Below are positions 1 through 6,011 of a stretch of DNA of 6,044 bases, one piece after another. The DNA comes from Chlorobiota bacterium (GTDB taxonomy: Bacteria > Bacteroidota > Bacteroidia > Bacteroidales > B39-G9): assembly GCA_030632095.1 (NCBI GenBank), contig DAOVJU010000230.1, forward strand, positions 1 to 6,044. The letters run 5' to 3'. Under the pieces are notes generated by a model. The model was not told where the DNA came from, ran no database searches, and saw only the letters and a program-made list of their open reading frames with translations. Position numbers and translations under genes: made by a program. Positions within the stretch are counted from its first letter, which is position 1. The number at the start of each line of letters is the position of its first letter.

Positions 1-2106
1 ATTTTGATCTTTGTCTTAAACGATTTAGAAGATATTCCGGATTCTGACAAACTTCTTTTAATAAGCAGTAAAAAGCAGCATAAAGGGGAAAAGAGTAAAT
101 TCATACAGGTTGAAGGCTTAAACGGAAGAATTGTAATTTTAAATTTAAGTTCATCCAATATGCTGGTTATGCGCTTTCTGGGAGGTGATGAACTTTATCT
201 TAATGGACAATTGTTACGCCGTGACAAAGTGCAAATTTTAACAACCGGATCATCTATAAGAAATCCTAAAATAAAACCAATATATTTTAGTGATATTGTA
301 AGATTATTCAGTGAAACACCAATTAGTGAGAAAATTGTTTTTTCAGCAAATAATGTTGAATATCATTTTAAAGGAGGAAAAGTTGGTTTATATAATTTTA
401 CAATATGTGAAGAATCAGGAAAGATAGTTGGGATAATGGGTGCAAGTGGTGCCGGTAAATCTACCTTGTTAAATGTTTTAAATGGAACAAATCCACCAAC
501 AGCAGGCGAGGTTTCCATCAATGGTAAAAATATACATACCCAAAGTGAAGAAATTAAAGGATTAATTGGTTATGTATCACAAGATGACTTATTAATTGAA
601 GAGCTTACTGTTTTTCAAAATTTATACTTTAACGCGAAGCTTTGCTTTGGCAACTACAATAATTACCAGTTAAAAAATGTTGTAGTAAAAATATTAAACA
701 GCCTGGGATTGTACGATATAAAAGATATGGTTGTTGGAAGCCCTTTAAATAAAAAGATAAGCGGAGGTCAAAGGAAACGGTTAAATATTGCTCTTGAATT
801 AATTCGCGAACCATCTATATTATTCATGGATGAACCAACTTCAGGTCTGTCATCAAGAGATTCAGAAAATATTATGGACCTTTTAAAAGAGCTGGCTTTA
901 AAAGGAAAATTAATATTTGTTGTAATACATCAGCCATCTTCTGATATCTTTAAGATATTTGATAAATTATTAATTCTTGATACAGGGGGATTTTTAATTT
1001 ATAATGGTGATCCTGTTGATTCTATTATTTATTTTAAATCGAGAACACATCAGGCAAATTGGAGTGAGAGTGAATGTCATATTTGTGGAAATGTAAATCC
1101 TGAACAAATATTTAATATTGTTGAATCAGGAGTTGTTGATGAGTATGGTAATATTACACAAACCAGGAAAACAACACCAATTGAATGGAATGATCATTAT
1201 AATGAGTATATTTCTAATGATCAAAAAAAACTTGAAGTACCTGACACAATACCTGAAATTGCATTTAAAATACCAGGTAAATTCAAGCAGTTTTTAGTTT
1301 TCACACTAAGGGATGTTTTATCAAAACTAACTAATACACAATATCTTGTTATTAATTTATTAGAAGCCCCTTTACTTGCCTTTTTATTATCATTAATTAT
1401 AAAATATTATAATATTGATGTGGCAAATAGGTTGGGATATAATTACAGTGAAAATAGTAATATGCCAGTCTACATTTTTATGTCGATTATTGTAGCATTG
1501 TTTATCGGGTTAACAGTTAGCGCTGAAGAAATAATAAAAGACAGAAGAATTCTGAAAAGGGAAGCGTTTTTAAATCTGAGCAGGGCAAGTTATTTACTAT
1601 CAAAAGTGGTCATTTTGTTATCTCTGTCAGCTATCCAGGCATTCACATTTGTAGTTATCGGAAATACAATGATGGAAATTAAAGGAATGTATTTTGAATA
1701 TTGGATAATTCTATTTAGTTCTCTTGCAGCTGCAAATTTAATGGGCCTGAATATATCTGATAGTTTTAAAACTGCTGTTACAATTTACATATTAATACCA
1801 TTTTTAGTTATTCCTCAACTCATATTAAGTGGCGTATTTGTAAAGTTCGATAAATTAAATCCTGATATTTCATCTCCAAGTAAAATCCCGTTTTATGGTG
1901 AATTGATTGTTGCCAGATGGGCTTATGAAGCATTAGCAGTTAAACAGTTTAAGGATAATAAATTTGAACAGGAGTTATATCTTTATGATAAAGCAATGAG
2001 CGAAGCTGAGTATAAAAAGAATTACTGGATACGGGCTCTTGATAATAAAATTTCTATTTGCGAGAGAAACTATGGTAATCCCGAAAAAAAAAGAACAACT
2101 AATTAA
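1..2106 (+). CDS. ABCG-like ABC transporter, ATPase plus membrane domain; N-terminus outside window, C-terminus cut by frameshift
   Basis: The reading frame is open to the left edge, so the TTG at 4 is probably not the true start. Counting residues from that TTG, 33-100 look like the end of a beta-rich, FHA-like domain (inferred from family memory, no clear FHA motif seen). The ATPase follows: Walker A GASGAGKST (146-154), Q-loop Q193, signature SGGQR (253-257), Walker B ILFMDEP (272-278), switch H309. A linker carries a CHIC cysteine pair (358-361) followed by GNVNPEQIF. Five hydrophobic helices follow at about 447-468, 487-508, 529-553, 565-583 and 592-612, as in an ABC2/ABCG half-transporter, which normally has six. 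The frame ends at 2106, about 90 residues after helix 5, just past an A9 run. The missing sixth helix is in the next frame. Substrate is unknown. ABC transporter identity is certain; intactness is doubtful. Confidence 0.93.
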   Translation: MLIFVLNDLEDIPDSDKLLLISSKKQHKGEKSKFIQVEGLNGRIVILNLSSSNMLVMRFLGGDELYLNGQLLRRDKVQILTTGSSIRNPKIKPIYFSDIVRLFSETPISEKIVFSANNVEYHFKGGKVGLYNFTICEESGKIVGIMGASGAGKSTLLNVLNGTNPPTAGEVSINGKNIHTQSEEIKGLIGYVSQDDLLIEELTVFQNLYFNAKLCFGNYNNYQLKNVVVKILNSLGLYDIKDMVVGSPLNKKISGGQRKRLNIALELIREPSILFMDEPTSGLSSRDSENIMDLLKELALKGKLIFVVIHQPSSDIFKIFDKLLILDTGGFLIYNGDPVDSIIYFKSRTHQANWSESECHICGNVNPEQIFNIVESGVVDEYGNITQTRKTTPIEWNDHYNEYISNDQKKLEVPDTIPEIAFKIPGKFKQFLVFTLRDVLSKLTNTQYLVINLLEAPLLAFLLSLIIKYYNIDVANRLGYNYSENSNMPVYIFMSIIVALFIGLTVSAEEIIKDRRILKREAFLNLSRASYLLSKVVILLSLSAIQAFTFVVIGNTMMEIKGMYFEYWIILFSSLAAANLMGLNISDSFKTAVTIYILIPFLVIPQLILSGVFVKFDKLNPDISSPSKIPFYGELIVARWAYEALAVKQFKDNKFEQELYLYDKAMSEAEYKKNYWIRALDNKISICERNYGNPEKKRTTN

Positions 2107-2674
2107 AAGTCTTAATGTATTATGCAATGAGATAGAAAAAGAAAATATACAAAACAAGAAAATCAAATTTGATAAAATCGATAAATTGAAATGTGATCAT
2201 ATTGATCAGAGTATTATTAAAGATGTTAAAGGCTATTTAGATATGCTTAATACATATTATATAAAAAGATATAACAGAGCGAATTTTTTAAAGGATAAAT
2301 TAATTACTGCTTTACAAAAAACGGATGAGGATAAGCAAAAATTCATATTAAATAAGAAAAATTACCAAAACGAGAGTCTCACTGAATTAGTTACTAATGC
2401 TACGAGCTTAGATAGAATTGTTGAATATAAAGGACATTTGTACCAAAAAATTAACCCAATTTATCAGGATCCTGAATCAAAATTTCTTAGGGCACATTTT
2501 TATTCTCCGGAAAAACAACTTTTAGGTAATTTTTTCGATACTTTTTGGATTAATGTGATAATAATATGGATGTTCGTTATTATACAGTATATAACACTTT
2601 ACTATAAAGCTTTGAAAAGATTTTTGGACTTAATTGAAGAAAAAACGGATAAACTGTTTAATAAAACCAAATAA
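2072..2674 (+). CDS. C-terminal part of the ABC transporter (extracytoplasmic loop plus last membrane helix), in shifted frame
   Basis: This frame overlaps the end of the ATPase frame by 35 bases and is shifted +1 relative to it. The first plausible start is ATG 2072, behind a purine-rich GAGAGA at 2062-2067; a TTG at 2039 in the same frame is less likely. From ATG 2072 the product is 200 aa: a charged, mostly helical region, a block around INPIYQDPESKFLRAHFYS, then one membrane helix at about 159-179 (FWINVIIIWMFVIIQY) and a short basic tail. ABCG-type membrane domains end in exactly this way, with a large loop between helices 5 and 6. Removing one A from the run at 2084-2092 fuses both frames seamlessly (NPEKKEQLIKSL), giving 889 aa from position 4. 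It could instead be a separate polypeptide translated by coupling, but a broken or slippage-decoded single gene fits better. Confidence 0.8.
   Translation: MVIPKKKEQLIKSLNVLCNEIEKENIQNKKIKFDKIDKLKCDHIDQSIIKDVKGYLDMLNTYYIKRYNRANFLKDKLITALQKTDEDKQKFILNKKNYQNESLTELVTNATSLDRIVEYKGHLYQKINPIYQDPESKFLRAHFYSPEKQLLGNFFDTFWINVIIIWMFVIIQYITLYYKALKRFLDLIEEKTDKLFNKTK
2084..2092 (+). other. A9 homopolymer at the transporter frame break
   Basis: Nine consecutive A's follow CCCG and precede GAACAACT. The upstream frame reads Pro-Glu-Lys-Lys-Arg and stops at 2104-2106; the downstream frame reads Lys-Lys-Lys-Glu-Gln-Leu and continues to 2674. Eight or eleven A's would join the frames. Runs of nine or more A's are known sites of RNA polymerase slippage and of replication slippage, and also of sequencing error. 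A -1 ribosomal shift here enters the third frame, which stops at 2100-2102, so classic -1 frameshifting cannot join the two parts. Confidence 0.85.
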
Positions 2675-2677
2675 AAA

Positions 2678-2702
2678 AAGTTCATTGCAACACAATGAAC
2701 TT
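2678..2702. terminator. Bidirectional Rho-independent terminator between convergent genes
   Basis: A perfect 10-bp stem (AAGTTCATTG / CAATGAACTT) with a 5-nt CAACA loop begins four bases after the transporter stop codon. Read on the minus strand it is followed by a run of seven T's (complement of 2673-2679), the classical form, so it best serves the siaB-siaC operon. On the plus strand only a weak TTCATATT tail follows. A second, imperfect hairpin (AAGACCTG / CAGATCTT, one mismatch) lies at 2718-2738. Confidence 0.75.
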
Positions 2703-2776
2703 CATATTAATTCTCTAAAGACCTGCCTTTCAGATCTTGAATATTAATTTCGACAAAATATTAGTAGGTAAACTAA

Positions 2777-3157
2777 CTATTCCTCAATTTCAATCATTTT
2801 AAAAGGAATTTTTATAATTGACTGGTAATCTTCACCTGCTTCTAACATATCTTCATCATCTTCTTCATAATGCCAATTAATTATAACTTCATTACCACTT
2901 TTATATATTGCTTCAAGCTTTTTAAAAACATCTAAAATGCATTTCGATGAACTTGTGTTAAAATACTCTAACTGTATATTAACGTTAGTCAAAGCTGCCG
3001 GATTTGCTAAATAATCTTCAAGCCAGTCAACTAGTGGTTTATAAAATTCAATTGAGTTCTCAGGTATTGATCTTCCTTTAATTTCAATAACTCCTGTTTC
3101 TGAATTAAAATCAACTGTTGGCGTTTTTGGTGTACCTTCTATTGAAAATGCGTCCAT
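2777..3157 (-). CDS. siaC: SiaC family regulatory phosphoprotein (DUF1987)
   Basis: A 126-aa cytoplasmic protein matching the SiaC/DUF1987 family in length and in its pattern: N-terminal EGTPKTPTVDFN, a central FYKPLVDWLEDYL helix, YFNTSSSK (65-72) and an acidic C-terminal half with WHYEEDDEDMLEAGEDY. In Pseudomonas aeruginosa, SiaC is phosphorylated on a threonine by SiaB and dephosphorylated by the PP2C phosphatase SiaA; unphosphorylated SiaC binds the diguanylate cyclase SiaD. The threonine of NTSSSK here is residue 68, consistent with the phospho-site reported for that system. The fold resembles anti-sigma-factor antagonists. The ATG at 3155-3157 lies 30 bp after the siaB stop, so the two are probably one transcript ended by the hairpin at 2678-2702. 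The output partner in this organism cannot be told from the window. Confidence 0.9.
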   Translation of the reverse strand: MDAFSIEGTPKTPTVDFNSETGVIEIKGRSIPENSIEFYKPLVDWLEDYLANPAALTNVNIQLEYFNTSSSKCILDVFKKLEAIYKSGNEVIINWHYEEDDEDMLEAGEDYQSIIKIPFKMIEIEE

Positions 3158-3187
3158 ACAAACAATATATTTTAAAATGTGAATATA

Positions 3188-3736
3188 TTAACTAATATTT
3201 ATACTTAGACTATAAAATAAATAGTCGTTTTTATGTTCATAAAAATTATACTCAAGTTTACTTCCTGTTTTTTTTGCTATATCAATCATTCCTAAACCAC
3301 CACCACCTTTTTCTGAAAAATCGTGATTGTTCAATATAAGCTTATAAAGCGATTTTAATTCTTCTCTTGTAAGAGAATTAATCTGATTTAACCTATCAGT
3401 CAATATTTGTTTTTTCTCGCTTTTAATAAAATTACCAACTGATATTCTGTATTCTTCATTCACTTTTGTCACTAAGAAAAGAGCAAACCTACCATTAAAT
3501 AAAGTTTCATCATTAAATGGTAATTCATCCAAATGATGATAAATATTTTGTAAACATTCAACTAATGTATTGTATACCTTCTTCCTTATCTTTGAATTTA
3601 TATCTTTTTCCTCTAATTTCGATTCAATGATCTCCAATACATCAGTAATCAAGTCTGATGAAATATCTCCTTTATAAGATAATAGGATTTCACCATCCTG
3701 TTTTTCTTTATACCACTTATTTAAATTGAATATCAT
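3188..3736 (-). CDS. siaB: SiaB family protein kinase (GHKL-type fold)
   Basis: A 182-aa protein that I recognise as the SiaB-type kinase found beside DUF1987 proteins. It has an N-box-like motif, TLVECLQNIYHHL, with the E..QN pattern used for Mg-ATP binding, and a G-box-like glycine loop, GGGGLGMIDIAKK, near the C-terminus, followed by a beta-rich end. There is no signal peptide or membrane helix, so it should be cytoplasmic. Its expected role is to phosphorylate the threonine of SiaC encoded directly downstream. I chose ATG 3736; a TTG at 3751 would add only five residues (MHTSY) and has no better ribosome site. A Bacteroidota-type -7 box lies about 50 bp upstream. The family assignment rests on the GHKL motifs together with the neighbouring siaC. 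Confidence 0.88.
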   Translation of the reverse strand: MIFNLNKWYKEKQDGEILLSYKGDISSDLITDVLEIIESKLEEKDINSKIRKKVYNTLVECLQNIYHHLDELPFNDETLFNGRFALFLVTKVNEEYRISVGNFIKSEKKQILTDRLNQINSLTREELKSLYKLILNNHDFSEKGGGGLGMIDIAKKTGSKLEYNFYEHKNDYLFYSLSINIS

Positions 3737-3783
3737 ATAAGATGTATGCAATATCAGTGAACTCTTTATGTATCTTCAAACAA

Positions 3784-3791
3784 CAAATATA
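3784..3791 (-). promoter_or_regulatory. Probable -7 box of the siaB-siaC promoter
   Basis: On the minus strand this reads TATATTTG, an exact match to the Bacteroidota -7 consensus TAnnTTTG. It would place the transcript start around 3775-3780, about 40 nt before the siaB ATG. No TTG is found at the usual -33 spacing, where the sequence is mostly A/T runs, so the call is tentative. Confidence 0.5.
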
Positions 3792-3840
3792 AAAAAAAAT
3801 GTAAAGAAAAAATATTTTTTACTAAACCTAACAAACTATA

Positions 3841-3863
3841 CAAATTAGTTATTTACTAATTTG
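3841..3863 (-). terminator. Hairpin overlapping the lipoprotein stop codon, possible terminator
   Basis: A perfect 9-bp inverted repeat, CAAATTAGT / ACTAATTTG, with a 5-nt loop spans the last codons and TAA stop (3845-3847) of the lipoprotein gene. It is AT-rich, and the minus strand continues TATAGTTTG without a true T-run, so termination would be weak. It may instead protect the 3' end of the mRNA. Confidence 0.4.
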
Positions 3864-4348
3864 AACCTAACTATATAACCATCTGGCAGTTTGGGAACCT
3901 GTACCCAATTCATACTTACTTCTTTAATGTTACAGTCACCACATTCATATATATTTATTGTATAAATGTATTGTTTGCTTGTTTCATCAATCGATACATT
4001 ACGTTGAAATGCCACACTGCATCCATTTCCTTCCGCATATTGTGCCAGGAGTGTAATATTTGAATAATCAAAGCTATATAGCTCAAAATTTTCACAATCC
4101 GGCATAATATTTACAATATATACTGAATCTATCTGGCTTACAAGGTTTTGATAATCTTTGAGGGTATTGATCACATAGGTCGGGGAATCTAAAAAATAAA
4201 AGCACTTGCCTAATTCAAAATTATCTTCTATAATCCCTGTATTTATTTCTTTTTCATGACAAGTTTCTGTTTTTTTACAAGCATTGATAAGAATAAGTGT
4301 TGTAAAAAAAATAATAAATAATAATATTTGTTTATTGAAATATGCCAT
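3845..4348 (-). CDS. Small cysteine-rich lipoprotein of unknown function
   Basis: The 167-aa product has a lysine-containing start, a hydrophobic stretch at 8-21 and a lipobox ending INA-C24, followed by KK, so it should be a signal peptidase II lipoprotein anchored in an envelope membrane. The mature part carries six further cysteines (30, 49, 85, 110, 136, 139), the last two as a CGDC pair, which suggests disulfides or metal binding outside the cytoplasm. The rest looks beta-rich and ends VPKLPDGYIVRFKLV. I do not recognise a named family. Its ATG lies 37 bp downstream of the tRNA-Pro 3' end on the same strand, with no convincing promoter in between (a TATCTTG at best), so read-through from the tRNA promoter is possible. 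The signal peptide is well supported; the function is unknown. Confidence 0.8.
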   Translation of the reverse strand: MAYFNKQILLFIIFFTTLILINACKKTETCHEKEINTGIIEDNFELGKCFYFLDSPTYVINTLKDYQNLVSQIDSVYIVNIMPDCENFELYSFDYSNITLLAQYAEGNGCSVAFQRNVSIDETSKQYIYTINIYECGDCNIKEVSMNWVQVPKLPDGYIVRFKLVNN

Positions 4349-4385
4349 TAATGTATTAATTTCTACAAGATATTAATAAAAAAAG

Positions 4386-4461
4386 TCGGGATGACTAGAT
4401 TCGAACTAGCGACCCCACGCCCCCCAGACGCGTACTCTAAACCTGGCTGAGCTACATCCCG
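4386..4461 (-). tRNA. tRNA-Pro, anticodon GGG
   Basis: The minus strand folds into a complete 76-nt cloverleaf: acceptor CGGGATG / CATCCCG with discriminator A, D stem GCTC / GAGT, anticodon stem CGCGT / GCGTG with loop CTGGGGG, 5-nt variable loop, and T arm GCTAG-TTCGAAT-CTAGT. The anticodon is GGG, which reads CCC and CCU. The C1-G72 pair with A73 is typical of bacterial tRNA-Pro. CCA is not encoded: the gene is followed by C and then seven T's (complement of 4378-4384), so CCA must be added by nucleotidyltransferase. The T-run just after the acceptor stem may help termination. Confidence 0.97.
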
Positions 4462-4469
4462 AACTTGCG

Positions 4470-4499
4470 CAAAATTAATTAAGATGGTTAATTATGCAA
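4470..4499 (-). promoter_or_regulatory. Bacteroidota-type promoter of tRNA-Pro
   Basis: On the minus strand, TTG (4499-4497) and TAATTTTG (4477-4470) are separated by exactly 19 bp, matching the TTG-N19-TAnnTTTG consensus. The expected transcript start lies within a few bases of the mature tRNA 5' end at 4461. A perfect inverted repeat, TAATTAA-GATGG-TTAATTA (4476-4494), fills the spacer. Confidence 0.75.
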
Positions 4500-4602
4500 A
4501 ATTTTCATGAAATTTAACCTGGCATACTTGTTGATAAAACTGGCCAGAAATTAAACATAAACTTGAAAAGTATTAGTAAATTAGAAAGCATTCACAGAAA
4601 GC

Positions 4603-4733
4603 TGAAATTGGAAATTAGAAATTTGGCTATATATACCGAACTATCTTCCAAATTTTAAGTTTCTAATAAAATGCAAATATATCCAAATTTAGTTCATTAG
4701 AATGATAACATAAATTTCCAATTTCTAATTTCA
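4603..4733. repeat. 131-bp element bounded by imperfect 22-bp inverted repeats, MITE-like
   Basis: The left arm (4603-4624) and the reverse complement of the right arm (4712-4733) match at 20 of 22 positions. Each arm is itself three tandem copies of a 7-bp unit GAAATTN. A second nested pair, AAATTTGG near 4619-4626 and CCAAATTT at 4683-4690, lies inside, with a further partial copy near 4647-4655. No ORF is present and no clear target-site duplication flanks it. It may be a dispersed non-coding repeat, or a long hairpin in the trxB leader region. The remainder of the 4462-4783 gap holds the tRNA promoter, a CTGGCCAG palindrome at 4540-4547 and an AT-rich trxB leader. Confidence 0.55.
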
Positions 4734-4783
4734 AACTGTAAACGGTTACGTAAATTAAATCAAACAATATAACAATTAAAATT

Positions 4784-5794
4784 ATGGAATTATTTAAATC
4801 AATGCAAGATATCGATGATAATAGTAAATCTGATAAGATTAATAAGGATACTGAAAAAGTAAAGTGTTTAATAATAGGATCAGGCCCTGCAGGTTATACA
4901 GCGGCAATTTATGCAGCCAGGGCAAATCTTAATCCGGTGTTAATACAGGGACTACAGCCCGGTGGACAGTTAACAACTACTACGGAAGTTGATAATTTTC
5001 CGGGTTATCCTGAAGGAATTGACGGGCCAACAATGATGGAAGATTTTAGAAAACAAGCTGAGCGTTTTGGGACAGATGTAAGATGGGGAATGGCTACTAA
5101 AGCAGATTTTTCACAACGTCCGTTCAAAGTGGTAATTGATGAAAAACATCTTATCGAAGCTGAAACTGTAATAATATCTACCGGAGCAACCGCAAAATAT
5201 CTTGGTATTGAATCGGAAAAAAAGTACCAGGGCTCAGGAGTATCTGCTTGTGCAACTTGTGATGGATTTTTTTATAAGGGAAAGGATGTTGCAGTGGTTG
5301 GAGGAGGAGATACAGCTTGTGAAGAAGCAACTTACCTGGCAAACCTTTGTAATAAAGTATATATAATTGTCAGGAAAGATTACCTGAGAGCCTCTAAAAC
5401 TATGCAACAAAGAGTATTCAATACACCAAACATTAAAGTATTATTCGAACATAATACAAAAGAATTAAGGGGGATTCAGGTTGTTGAAGAAGCTGTATTA
5501 ATTAAAAGAATGGGTGAAAGGGATGAATCTGAAGTTAATATAAAAATAGACGGATTTTTTCTGGCTATTGGCCATAAACCAAATTCTGAAATTTTCACGA
5601 ATTATTTAAAAACCGATGATGTTGGTTATATTCAAACTATTCCGGGTACTTCTAAAACCAATATTTCCGGAGTATTTGCTTGTGGTGATGTACAGGATCC
5701 GCATTACAGACAAGCTGTAACAGCAGCAGGTTCGGGTTGTCAGGCAGCATTAGACGCTGAAAGATTTCTTGGAGAAGTTGAATCACGAAAATAA
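4784..5794 (+). CDS. trxB: Thioredoxin-disulfide reductase
   Basis: This 336-aa flavoenzyme transfers electrons from NADPH through FAD to thioredoxin in the cytoplasm. It shows the FAD-binding GSGPAG (32-37), GGQLTTTTEVDNFPGYP (60-76), the redox-active CATC (156-159) in the usual ACATCDGFF context, the NADPH-binding GGGDTACEEA (173-182), the second FAD motif FACGDV (298-303) and the closing AVTAAGSGCQAALDAERFL. Length fits the low-molecular-weight bacterial family apart from an N-terminal extension of about 24 hydrophilic residues before EKVKCLIIGSG. The canonical HRRxxxR motif for the NADPH 2'-phosphate is VRKDYLR (196-202): histidine is lost but positive charges stay, so NADPH use is still likely. 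ATG 4784 has only an A-rich leader. It appears monocistronic, with the -7/-33 promoter not identifiable upstream. Confidence 0.97.
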   Translation: MELFKSMQDIDDNSKSDKINKDTEKVKCLIIGSGPAGYTAAIYAARANLNPVLIQGLQPGGQLTTTTEVDNFPGYPEGIDGPTMMEDFRKQAERFGTDVRWGMATKADFSQRPFKVVIDEKHLIEAETVIISTGATAKYLGIESEKKYQGSGVSACATCDGFFYKGKDVAVVGGGDTACEEATYLANLCNKVYIIVRKDYLRASKTMQQRVFNTPNIKVLFEHNTKELRGIQVVEEAVLIKRMGERDESEVNIKIDGFFLAIGHKPNSEIFTNYLKTDDVGYIQTIPGTSKTNISGVFACGDVQDPHYRQAVTAAGSGCQAALDAERFLGEVESRK

Positions 5795-5879
5795 CATTTC
5801 AGAAATTTTGGCTGTGGGCTTAAATTTGACATGAGCAATGAAATGCAGAAACTTTGCGAAACTTCTTTTTGTGGTTATA

Positions 5880-6011
5880 CTTTGGAGAAGGAGCGTTTTT
5901 CATTACTCCAAGCGTGGACGCCATAGCCGTCAGGCTAAGGAGATATTTATCTGATAATCAATATCAATTTGTTGATAAAAAAAGTAATAAGTATTTTTGC
6001 TACGGAGTAGC
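5880..6011. repeat. Cluster of short hairpins downstream of trxB, locally GC-richer
   Basis: No supported gene lies in 5795-6044. This part contains a chain of small inverted repeats: TTGGAG/CTCCAA (5882-5887 with 5906-5911), TCCA-AGCG-TGGA (5907-5918), CCATAGCC-GTCA-GGCTAAGG (5921-5940, one mismatch), AGATA-TT-TATCT (5941-5952), TATCAA-TTTG-TTGATA (5962-5977) and GCTAC-GGA-GTAGC (5999-6011). The 5880-5942 portion is clearly less AT-rich than its surroundings. It may be a structured trxB 3' end or a dispersed intergenic repeat; no typical T-run terminator is seen. Confidence 0.4.

Noticed and set aside
629..814. Minus-strand open frame of 61 codons
   Set aside because: It lies wholly inside the ATPase domain coding sequence on the other strand and its translation has no recognisable features.
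2039..2071. TTG start at 2039 for the downstream transporter frame
   Set aside because: It adds 11 residues that overlap the conserved-looking end of the upstream frame; ATG 2072, or no separate start at all, fits better.
2084..2106. Programmed -1 ribosomal frameshift at the A-run
   Set aside because: The -1 frame reaches TAA at 2100-2102, so it cannot reach the downstream frame; a +1 or -2 change is required.
1975..2166. Minus-strand open frame of 63 codons with a hydrophobic translation
   Set aside because: It is antisense to the transporter frame junction; the apparent hydrophobicity is what the complement of lysine-rich A-tracts gives (Phe, Leu, Ile).
4741..4757. Palindromic AACGGTTACGTAA-type sequence upstream of trxB as an operator
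   Set aside because: The overlapping GTAA/TTAC pairs are short and the trxB promoter could not be located, so there is no support for a regulatory site.
5831..5926. 31-codon ATG frame after trxB (starting MSNEMQKL)
   Set aside because: It is short, has no ribosome site, no recognisable family and runs into the hairpin cluster.
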